64,000 nt of DNA, from the NCBI GenBank assembly GCA_003952965.2, contig CM025852.1:10048879-10112878 (forward strand), read 5' to 3'. This DNA is from Morella rubra. Lineage: Eukaryota > Streptophyta > Magnoliopsida > Fagales > Myricaceae. This document shows, one piece after another, positions 34,778 through 45,935 of the stretch (its first letter is position 1; each line of letters begins with the position of its first letter). A program made the translations under genes and the position numbers. Under the pieces are notes generated by a model, which searched no databases, was not told where the DNA came from, and saw only the letters and a program-made list of their open reading frames with translations.

Positions 34778-35095
34778 GCTGCTACTGAAAAAACAGAGAC
34801 GAAAAAAGAGTTGGGAATCAAGAATAGGTTGTGCTTTCTCGACGCTTTGAAGCAGAGTGGCTTCTGTTGTACGTGATCGAGAATTCCTATTCGGCTAATC
34901 CCATTTCTCTTCTAAAATTTTAGAAGAGGAATGGGATCAGCGGAAAAGGAATTCTAAACCGTGTCGTGAATGAATAGACCTCTCACTCGAAACATTGCCT
35001 TTATTTAATGAAATCGCGAACCGCAGATATGATTTAAGTAAATTTAATGACGTGTCTCATTCTGAAGCTGTTCATTTCACAGGACTGTTTTACTT
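34778..35095 (-). other. 5' flank of the F-box pseudogene
   Basis: Matches 27361-28020, minus the MITE there. Gives the empty site for that insertion. Confidence 0.7.
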
Positions 35096-36600
35096 TTTTA
35101 TCAGTGAAATTCAATATTTGGTCGCGCTGGGTCTTGACTTCTTTTACCGATTAGTCACTTAGAATTATTTTTTTAATTTTCAGTTAATGAGTTTATACCT
35201 TATAAATAATTGATCATTCTGTTATTTGACAGTTGTTTTAACTAATAAGAACTTTGTCCATGTCAGCTCTCTTATCCAGTTATCCAAATTTTTTTCACAT
35301 CACTCTCCCTCTCAAAAACGACACATAAGTTATATTTGGTTTGGTTTTGAAAACGTTTTTTTTTGTGTAATAATGAAGAAAAAAAATTTAGATAGATATT
35401 TTTAAGTGTTTGTGTGAATGACGGGGTGAACATAAATAATGTTTGGAAAGAGAAAATTTTTGAAATTTATTATCTTGAAAAATGTGAGAATAAAAATGTA
35501 TGTTTAGATGACAAATGAGAAGAGCTTCTCCGCCTAAAAAACGACAGCTATTTTTCAAAACAAGTTTGCAGATTTTTGTATGTGTTTCTGCCTTGAAGTC
35601 AATTTTTGTAAGGAAATTTTTTTAAAATGTCCAATTTTTTATTACCGAACATCAAAAATTTCAACACTTTCTCATCGATGCAACAAAATAAATAAAAATC
35701 TCGAGGACATTTTGCAGGAGCTACGACGTAAAATCTGTAAACTACTAACTATTTTTGTTTTTTTTTTTTTAGTAGTATACTAATATCATAGTGTGGACCC
35801 TTAATTATAGACAAAAATCAATGGTTTCAGACATGATCACGACAAACAGATATGAATTGACTGAAATACCCTTCTAAGAAAAAAATTTAAAAACAATAAG
35901 TATAAAAAATAAAATTCAAGAAATAAATTAAAGTGCTTACTATGATATTATTCCTTATTTTTTTTCGATGTAATTAGCAATAGAGGGAATGTGATGCAAC
36001 AAAATATATGTTTTCTGCCTTAGATTGTACAATTCATGAGCTCATGCCCTTCGCTCTGGTTTTCTTTTGTCTGTTGCCCTCTGCTGCGTGCAGTACAACT
36101 CTCAATGGTTTAAGAAGGATGAGACGTCTTGGCGATCCAACTTAGAAGTTTCTGATACTAAATTTTCTAGAACTTTCCATCGAACCAGGACCAATGACCT
36201 GATAAAAGAAAAGGAATGCAACCTGTACATATGAATTGAATTAGAACTCTTTGTAAATTAATTTGCATGTTACATAACAAGGAATACTCTGCCTTCCAAT
36301 TCAATTATAGAAACACAGTAGCAGTACTTCATCCTAGCAGCAACAAAAGTGCCACACAAAGCAACAAAAGCAGCAGCAATACACAGGATCAGCTAGCACG
36401 CCACATATAGCACCAGTAAGGACACAACTTCCGCAATACCACATCAGCAGCCCATCAGGTAACAAACACACCATAGATTTTTTTGATAAGTATTTTTCTG
36501 TCATACGTAAAACACACCATAGATTAGAGCAGCAGCAGGTAAACACATGCAGAAAACATAACTCAATCAGCATCAATCACCAACAGCAGGGAATCCAGAC
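35096..36600. other. AT-rich spacer, then a moderately GC exon-like zone
   Basis: 35.1-36.0 kb shows homopolymers and no gene. From 36.0 kb minus-strand splice-like sites appear (for example TTTTATCAG|GTCATTGG at about 36200) with a short open end. I cannot tie them to a protein. Confidence 0.4.
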
Positions 36601-36632
36601 GTGATTCCTTCTGTATCCATCAGTTTGAGCGT

Positions 36633-36821
36633 TCAGATATCAGCTTTCTCAGCATTCTGTTCCAGCCTGAGAACTGAGGTTTCATCAGCTTCCATTGAGC
36701 AGAGCACCGCTCTGTCCTCCGGAGTCGTGTTTCGGAACCTGATAAAAAGGTATGTGCTGCATTTTTTCAGATCACTTTGAACATGTAAGCTTGAATGCCT
36801 TCCTCCACCTCAGGTTGTTTC
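36633..36821 (-). other. Exon-like segments with acceptor sites
   Basis: After TATCGCAG| at 36822 an open frame reads KQPEVEEGIQAYMFKVI and stops (36767). After TTTATCAG| at 36739 a second reads FRNTTPEDRAVLCSM, then EADETSVLRLEQNAEKADI and stops (36633). Composition looks protein-coding and both stretches begin at good acceptors. They do not join in phase to the last exon of the gene at 37.8-39.6 kb. They may be alternative last exons or a remnant of another gene. Confidence 0.35.
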
Positions 36822-36871
36822 CTGCGATACAGAAACCCAGCAAAAGAAAATGAGAAAACTACACGTCAGAT

Positions 36872-37742
36872 ATGTCATGGATAAGACCCATCATAATAGA
36901 CTTCTCATCCACTATGTTCCTTTTCTTAAAGCCACCTGCTACAGAGCCTTGAACAGCAAGTCCACCACAACAATAGATAAAAATGTGCAATAAAACTGGT
37001 TAGATGCATATTTCCCTAACAAGCATTGACTCTCAAAGATAGAATACATTTAAAAGAAAAGGCATGAGGGGACATGTCAGTACAGATGTTCCCAATGGAG
37101 CTAACAGATGCTTGCTTCATTCACTTCATCAGGAATCCTAATTCTATCTTACATCAGAAATACTCTTTCACCACAGTTGTATCGCATTTGAGTTTGCAGT
37201 TTGATTTTGCTAAAGCTTGTCGCACTTGCTTTATGCTAATTTATCTCCAAATTGCAAAAGCACAAAACTTTTTCCCTCCACCCAATGGATATAATGCCAC
37301 TGAGATTTTGTCATGGATAAGACCCATCATAATAGACTTCTCATCCACTATGTTCCTTTTCTTAAAACCACACAGAGCCTTGAACAGCACGTCCCCAACA
37401 ATAAATAAAATGTATGCAATAAAACTGGTTAGATGCATAGCTCTCTAACAAGCATCGACTCTTGACAATAGAAAACATTTAAAAGAAAAGCATCAGGGTA
37501 CATGTCACTACAGATGTTCCCAATGGAGCTGATAGATGCTTGATTCATTCACGTTGTCAGGAATCCTTATTCCATTTTACATCAGGACAAAATACTCTTT
37601 CATCACTGTTGTATCGTATCTGAGTTTGCAGTTAGATTATGCTACACCTTGTCAAATTTGCTTTATGCTAATTCATCTCCAAATTGCAAAAGCATAAAAC
37701 TTTTTCCCTCCACCCAATGGATATAAATGCCACTGAGATTTT
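36872..37742. repeat. Two-copy tandem duplication, unit about 435 bp
   Basis: The unit starts TGTCATGGATAAGACCCATC (36874 and 37308) and runs through CAGATGTTCCCAATGGAGCT to CCCTCCACCCAATGGATATA. About nine in ten bases match. Both copies encode FKKRNIVDEKSIMMGLIHD on the minus strand. Confidence 0.85.
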
Positions 37743-37798
37743 CAGTTCACAAGACACAATATAGACATCACATGGTGAGAAAAATTCTGATTTATTGA

Positions 37799-39610
37799 TC
37801 AGCCTAAGCCAAGACTGGAAGCCAAAAAAGGAATTGAAGTGTGATTAGTTACACCAAAACAAGACAAAGCCACAAAGGACTTACTAAATAAGGGATGAAA
37901 CCAGGGCATTCACATGCTCACTGCACAGCTCAGGTGGGAACAGAAGAGATATGCATCCATCCTACATGCAAGATTGTGGAAATGGCCTTAGTGATGTTGA
38001 TAAATGAGGTAAACACGGTGAAAGGTTGGACACGTATATACCCAAAGGCCCAAACTCAGATTTAATGAGATTTAGCGAAAAAGCTAGAGAGAAGTCTAGA
38101 AGGAAAGGAGGTTCAGCAAGAAGAAAAACATCATATGCATATCACCTCATCGCCCCTAATGCCACTGACACCACTATTATCCAGTGCTACCAACATCAAT
38201 TCCCCATGTACAGTGCTTTCATAACTATATTAGGCCATGTAGATGTCAAACGAATCCACTATCTTGCAAAAATTGATTGAGAGAAGAATTATGGAGGTTT
38301 CTTCCAAAATCAACTGCAATCACTAGGTAGTTTTGTCAAGGAACTAGCATGAGAGGAGACGTGTATGAACTACATATTCAAGACAATTATGTAGTCTTTG
38401 ATGATGGCCTAGTGAGAAGGCTGCAACCCCATCCCAAATGGTTGGTATATAGTAGAATATAACTTTACCCCCAATATAGCTTTAGCTTTGTGATCGAAGG
38501 CTTTACAAAGAATTTCATAACTCTCCTCAGCTCCGAACTGCATTAAAACGGATACCTAGAAATTAATCATATAACTAAGTAAATAAAAAAATCGAAACAG
38601 AGTGATATACAATGGGGGTGTTTGTTCTCCCAATATTTTGGGCATAAAATTTCAACAAAACAAAAACACACTCCAAAATTTTTAACTTTTACACATACAC
38701 ACTTCACTTTTCACAAATCCCAATAAATCTCAATAAAGTAAAGATTCTCAAAATTTCGGAATATTCTCCAAAATTTTGGTAAACAAACACCCCCAATAAC
38801 ACTTACATACCATTGGATCAACTCTTGATGGAGAAACAATTGATATAACGTACCTGCTCAAAACTAAACAAAAGTTTACTGCTTCTAGCAAGAAAACGGT
38901 ATAAGTGACAAGGATCAGTAATGGATTTTGTGGAACACAGGCAATAATTAAATTTTAAACTAAATGTCTCAACTTTTGTTGAAGCGATCTAACCTTCTAC
39001 TCATAAGAGGAGAACGAATTGAACATCTCTCACATGTTTGGAGGCAAGAAAACATTTCTTCCCTTTAGGCTAGAAAATAATTTTTCCCTTTCTAAACTAA
39101 TTTTTCTACTTGTTTTTTCACAGGACATAATCTCTTTCCCTGTTTCTTGTGGAGGGAAGGATGGAGTGGTGCCAAGTGTTTGTAGTATTTATCTTTCGTT
39201 GGCCCTAATATCAACATGTCTTCTAAGAAGGAAGTTTTGACATAGTGTTCAGAAAAATCTAGGCAATCTCATTTCACTATAGTAGGTCTTTACCAAAAGA
39301 AAGAAAGTAGATTCTTGTCTGCTGAATTCTAGAATTACCTCAGTTCATTTAAGTAGAAATTCATAGCTAATGAGTTTGCTTTCCGAACAGTTAGCATGAC
39401 AGCCCCCATGCAATTCTGCAAAAGATGAGAATGCTGAGTCATGAGTATAAACATGCCACTGCTTAGCTCATAAATTTATGGTCTCTTGAGTAGCAGATGA
39501 TCATTATGTGGCAACTGATATGATAGAGATTAGTCTGATTGTTAGACTTTTATGATGTGTAGAACCTTAAAATTGTCATGGCCACGTTTGGAACAAGGTG
39601 TCATTGACAT
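37799..39610 (-). CDS. Unidentified small protein, six exons
   Basis: Six minus-strand exons with GT-AG borders join in phase: 39610-39566, 39415-39339, 38884-38854, 38555-38469, 37961-37885, 37814-37799. The product has 110 residues. It begins MSMTPCSKRGHDNFK and includes AVMLTVRKANSLAMNFYLNE, FEQVSVLMQFGAEESYEIL and CKAFDHKAKAILG, and ends VSSLIYLGLG. Mostly helical by composition, no signal peptide or membrane span. Acceptors are strong (TCTTTTGCAG, TTTCTTGCTAG, GATTAATTTCTAG, TGCATGTAG, TTTTTTGGCTTCCAG), and six matching phases are unlikely by chance. A MITE sits in the third intron. Further 5' exons are possible, since an acceptor-like TTTTCAG precedes the ATG. I do not recognise the family. 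Confidence 0.55.
38081..38240. repeat. Dispersed block shared with 40.13-40.31 kb
   Basis: AGAAGGAAAGGAGGTTCAGC and CCACTGACACCACTATTA recur near 40.1-40.3 kb in rearranged order. Lies in the 37962-38468 intron. Confidence 0.7.
38614..38794. mobile_element. 181-bp MITE, 13-bp terminal inverted repeats
   Basis: Ends GGGGGTGTTTGTT and the exact inverse, flanked by AAT on both sides. A 3-bp duplication with this length suggests PIF/Harbinger (Tourist-like). It lies in an intron of the six-exon gene. Confidence 0.75.
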
Positions 39611-40322
39611 AATGCGGTAAGCTGAAAATGAAAAATGATTTGCTCATAAAGCTCTGCAAAGAAAAAGAAATTAGGTAAACGGGATTTTCCCCAGTAGAAA
39701 CATGACAACAACCTATTTTCCCCATTTAGGCTGGATGGAACATGCGAAGCACTATCTACCCTGACCATTAAAAGTGGAAGAGAAGTTTCCAGCAAACTTC
39801 AGAACCAGTCTTCAAAATATAAGCATTTCACATTAGTCAGCAGATCAGCATGGATGTTTATATACATATCACAAAACTTCCAATAAAAAAAGATCAAGGA
39901 GAAGCATTATAAGTTAGCTGGAAGGACCCGCAACTTTCTTTTTTGGTTTTTCTTTAGTAACGTTAAGAATACTGAAGTATCAAATCATGGGGCATTCCCC
40001 ATATCATGGGATGACTTGAGCCCAGGGATCACCTGGCATGGAGTACAAAACTGCGAGACAAACCCAAATAAAATTTCTGCAGAATAATAAGTTTCTACAC
40101 ATGATCCAGAACAGATTATCCATCCAATCCGCCCAAGTTCAGCAAGAAGAAAAACATTATAAGCATATCAGTTCATCACCCCAAATGCCACTGACACCAC
40201 TATTACCAGTGCTACCAACATCAATTCCCACATGTACAGAGAGCAAAAGAGCTAGAGAGAAATCTAGAAGGAAAGGAAGTTCAGCAAGAAGAAAAACATC
40301 ATACCTCAACTCAGTGAGCAGA
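39611..40322. other. Spacer between two minus-strand genes, with rearranged repeats
   Basis: Holds the second copy of the 38.1-kb block (40139-40305) and a copied piece of the TAF1C-like coding region (CATCATACCTCAACTCAGT at 40299, matching 40449). Probably includes the six-exon gene's promoter. Confidence 0.55.
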
Positions 40323-43076
40323 TTACTTTTGGAATTTAAACTGAGAGCGAAATTCTCGATATAAACTGAAACCATCTTGCCATTTGGACCATTGCCTCTT
40401 CAAAATATTGTATGCCTTCAGTTCATTTGCTCCAAAGCTCTTAAGACAAGCATCATACCTCAACTCAGTTGAGCACAGTTCATCAAACATTTCTGGTCCA
40501 GCTGTTTCCACCTTGCCATGAGGAGCATGCTTCTTCTCAGGCAGTTTAGAAATCAGGATATCAAATTTTTTATCACAAAAATCATTGCCCTTTCTGTGAT
40601 CCATGGTAGAGCACTTAAATGCACCTGGACTGTATAAGTAGAAAGGTTTGGGTGTTTCAGAGCTGCCCCACATCTCTTCTCTGTCATCGGCTAGTGATAC
40701 AGCACATTCATCATGAAGCTCACAACCAGAATCTGAAACAGCCCGCTCACTGGCCACCTGCTTGACTTCATCAAATCGCAGGCTAAGTTCCCTCTCCAAT
40801 GAAAATTCACCTGCCCCCTCCAAGTCTGAGTAGCCATTACGATATTCATGAAGTGTAAGAAGAACAGGAAGAGGAAGTACTGGACCCACAAGAGCATCAT
40901 CTCGCTGCACCTTTTGTGACCATTTATTGCTACGGCATGAAGGCCTTCTTTGGAAGAAAGGAGGCAATTGAGGTAGGTCTGGAACAACTAGAAATTCCAA
41001 AGCCACCTTTTTCTGGTCCACAAGTACTTCAAGGAACTCAGAATAGTTGGAAAAGGCCAGTTGCAAAAGTTCCATTGGCAGGCCTGCCCACAATCTCCTC
41101 AAAGCAACTTCGTGTATGCTTGCTGGCAAGCTGATGTCATTAAAAACAACAGCAACTGCTGGAGATGATCTTAATCGACCAAACCCACAAGCCTTCAGTT
41201 TCCCACACAAGATTTCATGACATTCTGGACTAAAAGATTCCTTCTCTTGAGGACCCTTGCAAGGCTTTTTCATTTTTGAACCCAAAACTTTAGTGAGGTT
41301 ACCATTCAAATATGCAGAGAGGTTATCAAGTTTCACATACTTAAATCTTCTGGTAAACCTGTATTCTTCATCATCCTGAATACACAAGAAATTATCTTCA
41401 AAATGCAACAATCCCCTGTGAAATTCTTTATACTTCTTTATAGAATCCCATGAGGCGCAATATCTTTGTGATTCAAGCTTCCCAGAAGACAAAAGCCTTA
41501 TCAGTGTAAAGCCACCAAATTCATCCAATTCAGGAAGCAGACCAGATAGACCTCGGCATAAGATGCCAAAGCCCAAAACAATCTCTTTCTTCTGCTGCCA
41601 GTCAATCCATTCAGGAAGATCATCCTTCAAAATCTCCTCCCTCATAAGACAACTTCCACACTGACAACAGTGGCCCAACAATAAGAGATCTGAAGGGAGC
41701 TCCCATGCATAAATGGTTTTCAAAAGTTCTGAAACTTCAAAACCAAGGGTTCCTCTCGGGGCTGGTAAAGAAGGTCCATAGCAGAAGAGACGAAAATTAC
41801 AATTCCAAAATGAGCCCAGTATAATGCAAAAACCCGATTCAGAAGCCCACCTATATGTATCATTCCTTGACTTTGATCTCAATTCCGACAATCTGAACAC
41901 ATCAACATAGCAGGGTTTATCAAGACCATGAGCCCATTGCAACACTGGCATCGTTGGCTTCCGCACATCGCAAAGAAGCAATAAAGTATCCGAAGCCAAA
42001 ACAAAATGAAAACCATCAGACCCCACCGTAGTAAATGTAAGGAACCTTTCATTTTCAGTGGATGCATACCTACTCATCATCTCTACCTTGACTAAACAAC
42101 TCACAACACACTCATCAAACCTCAAATCCAGTAGAAAAACAGCATCAGATCGTGCAACAATCAGAATTCTAGGATGCCAACTGAACTCACAGCCCAACCA
42201 TTTACGATTCCCGGAAGTACTCGAATCATCCTCCCATGACACTCGCAACCGAGTCCCTCTAGAACGCACACTCGGAGAACCATTTGACTCCAAATCAAAC
42301 AAGAACAGTGCACCATTCTCTAACAAAACCACACTCTCCTCAGGCAAATGAGGACTCCAACAAGCACACACAACAGAGCAACTCTTAAACACTTTCCCAC
42401 CTAAGCAAACCAAACTCGGCCTCTCAGAATTCAAACCACCTCCTTTGACCTTCACAGCAAACCAATGCACAGAGTACAACGTAGAAGCAATCAAATACCC
42501 CACAGTAACAGAGGAATTCGAATTACCTGCTAGATTTGCAAATCCTAAACCAGAATCGACCACTGGGTTCACCAAAATCCTGAGAATCCGGTACTCGACC
42601 CCCGTTTTTTCCGTGAAAAGGTTTCCGTTATTCTCGACCCGAACATTCAAACCCGAGCCAGAGTCCTTTACTGATAACACCAAGAACCCTACTTGCTCGG
42701 AGTTGGCACCGGTTGGAAAAAACACAATTACGGAGTTAGAATCTGGGCGTTGAAGGAAGGAGAGGCGGTTGTGGAGGAGGTGGGAAGCGTCGTCGTCTTG
42801 GTGAGAATGGGGCCCAAGGAGAGACGCCACAGAGGAGGAAGTGGAGGGCGGAACAGAGGAAGTTTCGAGGAATCTGGGGAGAGAGAGGTGAGGGGGATGG
42901 GAGAGAGAGTCGGGTAAGAGAGACGGGGAGGAGTAAATGTGGTTTAAGCTTTGAGGCTGTGGGTTGAACACCAGTGGACCAAGGATGGGTTTGGACGAAG
43001 GGCCTGAAAGGAGGAGCGGAGCGGCGAGGACGGCCGAGACTGGGAAGAGGGACTTCCACTCTGATGAGAAGTCCAT
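40323..43076 (-). CDS. TAF1C-like RNA polymerase I factor (plant type)
   Basis: One long exon of 917 residues from MDFSSEWKSLFP (43076). An ATG nine codons upstream (43103) is in frame. The N-terminal 60 residues carry LGPLVFNPQPQSL and SLSRF-like text as in plant homologues of TAF1C. The middle part (about 90-480) has WD-like repeats (HWFAVKV, ACWSPHLPEESVVLLENGAL, GCEFSWHPRILIVARSDAV), which suggest a beta-propeller. The C-terminal end is charged (LKRQWSKWQDGFSLYREF). In animals TAF1C is part of the SL1 complex that recruits Pol I to rDNA promoters; the plant role is inferred. A leader intron is likely, since TTTACAG lies just before the upstream ATG. The name comes from remembered plant annotation of the family (Arabidopsis At3g18310), so the function is moderately sure. 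Confidence 0.7.
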   Translation of the reverse strand: MDFSSEWKSLFPVSAVLAAPLLLSGPSSKPILGPLVFNPQPQSLNHIYSSPSLLPDSLSHPPHLSLPRFLETSSVPPSTSSSVASLLGPHSHQDDDASHLLHNRLSFLQRPDSNSVIVFFPTGANSEQVGFLVLSVKDSGSGLNVRVENNGNLFTEKTGVEYRILRILVNPVVDSGLGFANLAGNSNSSVTVGYLIASTLYSVHWFAVKVKGGGLNSERPSLVCLGGKVFKSCSVVCACWSPHLPEESVVLLENGALFLFDLESNGSPSVRSRGTRLRVSWEDDSSTSGNRKWLGCEFSWHPRILIVARSDAVFLLDLRFDECVVSCLVKVEMMSRYASTENERFLTFTTVGSDGFHFVLASDTLLLLCDVRKPTMPVLQWAHGLDKPCYVDVFRLSELRSKSRNDTYRWASESGFCIILGSFWNCNFRLFCYGPSLPAPRGTLGFEVSELLKTIYAWELPSDLLLLGHCCQCGSCLMREEILKDDLPEWIDWQQKKEIVLGFGILCRGLSGLLPELDEFGGFTLIRLLSSGKLESQRYCASWDSIKKYKEFHRGLLHFEDNFLCIQDDEEYRFTRRFKYVKLDNLSAYLNGNLTKVLGSKMKKPCKGPQEKESFSPECHEILCGKLKACGFGRLRSSPAVAVVFNDISLPASIHEVALRRLWAGLPMELLQLAFSNYSEFLEVLVDQKKVALEFLVVPDLPQLPPFFQRRPSCRSNKWSQKVQRDDALVGPVLPLPVLLTLHEYRNGYSDLEGAGEFSLERELSLRFDEVKQVASERAVSDSGCELHDECAVSLADDREEMWGSSETPKPFYLYSPGAFKCSTMDHRKGNDFCDKKFDILISKLPEKKHAPHGKVETAGPEMFDELCSTELRYDACLKSFGANELKAYNILKRQWSKWQDGFSLYREFRSQFKFQK

Positions 43077-43103
43077 TACATGCGTGACCACATCACGGTG
43101 CAT

Positions 43104-43920
43104 AGAACTTTTCTCATACCTGTAAAGCAGAGTTAAGATCAGACATTGTATATAATGATCACAAATATGCCACTATTAACCAATCTTCCAGAACACCACA
43201 GAGCATTCTCAAATCCCAAGGTTTTCAAACTGACAATAAATTTGGGGAAAAAGGATCCATCCTGCAAAATTTGAAACTTAATTTCTAGCAAAGGCCCAAA
43301 AAACACAGGACGAAAAAGCCGAAAATTGTAGCTAAGCATTAGAACTGATCAAGGCCACCGAAAATAAAGAGAAACGAGAAGAAAACAAAACAAATTAAAA
43401 TAAACCACAGAACAAAATGTCTTGACAATCCTCTACCATAAATCCTAAGCAGGCAATTCCATAACAGCAAAACCTAAACCCTAAAGCCTCAATACAACGG
43501 AAATGTAAAAGCGTACATGTTAGCGGAAGGAAGCGAGTCATGCAGGGGGGGCCAGGATTACGGTCCGTTTTGGGACTCCTCCATTCTCTCGTTAGGTTAA
43601 GGGAACCGAAAGTCGTAGGTTTTTTTTGGCAGAGGAGGCACCCTTGGTAGTAAAGTTGAGGATTTTGAAATGGAGGCTAGAGCTGGCTGGCTTGCTGCGT
43701 CGGTGACTGGTAGACAGCCGCCTACTGCGAGAGCTCCTTGGATTTATGACTGTAGTTACTTACAAGGAACGTTTTGAACTGAGCTTAGAACCTTGAAGCT
43801 ACTGGGAAACAAATGACAACATGGCAGCAGAGACGAGGGGAGACCGGAGACCGGGGATCGGAGACGAGTACTAACACCTTGTCCGGAGGGACGGAGGGAG
43901 GCTACAGAAATTAGAATTTT
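43104..43920 (-). promoter_or_regulatory. Leader, leader intron and promoter of the TAF1C-like gene
   Basis: An acceptor TTTACAG|GTATGAG at about 43127 ends a probable 5' UTR intron. A possible donor AT|GTACGC lies near 43515. GC-richer DNA at 43520-43900 would hold the first non-coding exon and promoter. No TATA box is evident. Confidence 0.4.
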
Positions 43921-44394
43921 GATTGCACGGAGCTTTCGGCCTTTGGAGGGCCATACAGTTATGTGCGTGTTCCAGTCTGGCCCATTTCAAGTTTGGCCCA
44001 TTTCATTCGCAGCCCATGTCCAATTATAATAGTAGACCTGGCCCAAGTTCCTGACTTGCTCTTCCTGTGGTCAAATTCAACCCATGACTCAGCCCGAGTT
44101 CTCGTCCATTCTTAATTATCTGCTACTTGGGCCTCACATGATTTTGACCCTTCCTCCAAACCCCGAGCCAACTCGTGTTCTATTAGTTGAGTTCACACAC
44201 GAGTCACGTTACTAGTTTTCAAAACAAAACGAACCAAAAAGAAAACAAATGGATGGCTAAATTACTCTGTCGGTCCTTAAGGTTTCTATTCTCCGATTAG
44301 TTCCTATGATAAGTTTTTTCCATGAGCCACCTGTGGTTTGGACCATACATCAAGGGCAAAATTAACATTAAGTCATTTGAAAAGCATTGGAAAT
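43921..44394. other. Spacer with half a foldback
   Basis: GTCGGTCCTTAAGGTTTCTA and GATTAGTTCCTATGATAAG resemble foldback arms of the 'tagtccttag' type. No gene seen. Confidence 0.4.
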
Positions 44395-45935
44395 CATTGT
44401 AATTGTTTTAAGTAATTCATGCTGACATATGTGGGCTATTGAGAACTAAGACACATAGAGGAATAAAGTATTTTATTACATTCATAGATGATTATTTAAG
44501 ATATGGACATATCTAGTTATCTCTTGAAACATAAATCTAAAGCAATAGAAAAATTTTAAGAATATAAATTGGAGGTAGAAAATTTATTACGTAGGCCCAT
44601 AAAAAATTTGAATAAAGATAGAGATAGTGAATATGAAGCCATGAACTATTTTTGCAAAGAAAATGTAATTAAGCATTTATATACGATGTCATATAAACCA
44701 CAACCTAATGGAATTGTAGAAATAAGAAATATGACCAGATCCATGTTAGCATATGCAGATATGTCAACTCATTTTTGTGGAAAAGTAATATCAACTGCTG
44801 CATATATATTAAATAGAGTCAAGATTAAGGCTAAAATATTAACACTATATAAATGTTGGATACACCTAAAACTAAATTATGAAGATTTGCAGATCTGGGG
44901 CTTTAAAGCACACGAATGTATTCCAAAGCCCTTAAGACATAAGTTAGAAAGTAAAATCTAAGAATGCAAGTTTATAGGTATATAGAGAATGGTAGTGGAT
45001 ATAAATTTCACCATTCTTAAAAAAAAGAAAAAAAAAGTTAATAGAAACTAGAGATGCAGTTTTTTGTGAAAATATTATAGAATAAATAAAGATATTGAAT
45101 GATGAGATTGATTGTACAAATAAAAGAAAATTCCTGAAAAATTATTCTTATCCATAGATGTTGGAAACAGTGGGAGTCAATGAAATAGAAAACTATCTAG
45201 TAGATTAAGAGATCATTATGTTCTAAGTGTGGATGGTATAAACTTAGAAATTAATTCAGTGAATTTCAAATAGACTATAAGCCTACCAAATGCAAAAGAA
45301 TGACTTGATGCTATGAATGATGAAAGTGACTCGATAAATAAAAATTGAGAACTTACAAATTTACTAAGTTAAAGAAAAGCCATAGGATGCAAATGGATAT
45401 TAAAGACTTAAAGCTGATGGGAGCCTAAAAATATACTAGGTTAGATTGGTGGCAAAAGGATACACTCAGTAACCTGGTGCAGACTTTGTAAATATGTATT
45501 CTTCGATAGCAAAATTTGCTTAAGTAAGGATACTAATGTCCATTGTTACTAAAATGGCTTTGGAATTACATCAATGAGATATAAAAACTGCATTTCTAAA
45601 TAGAGAATTAAAATAAGATAGCTACATGATTTAGCTTGAAGGTTTTCAGTAGGAAAGAAGTGAAGAAAAGTCTACAAGTTGAAAAAGATCTCTTTATGGA
45701 CTTAAGCAATCATCGAGACAAGGTTATTTAAAGTACCACTAATCAATTTTGAAAACTGGTTTTGTGGTAAGTTTTTTAGATCACTGTGTTTATATTTTTT
45801 AAAAGAAAGAAAATATAACAATATTATCTTTATATGTTGATGACATATTATCAGCAAGTTTCCCATAAATATTGAATTGGATAGGATCTAATTTGAAATG
45901 CAAGAGACGGGAGAATGTTAAAACATGCAACAGTA
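44395..45935 (+). pseudogene. Ty1/Copia retrotransposon pol remnant
   Basis: The order is integrase (FIDDYLRYG, SYKPQPNGIVE, TRSMLAYADMS, TAAYILNRV at 44480-44830), then reverse transcriptase (RLVAKGYTQ..GADF at about 45450, IKTAFLNREL at about 45590, SLYGLKQSSRQGY at about 45690 and LYVDDIL at about 45835), followed by a break. Many stops and shifts interrupt it. No LTRs or gag were found near it. Long dead. Confidence 0.88.
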
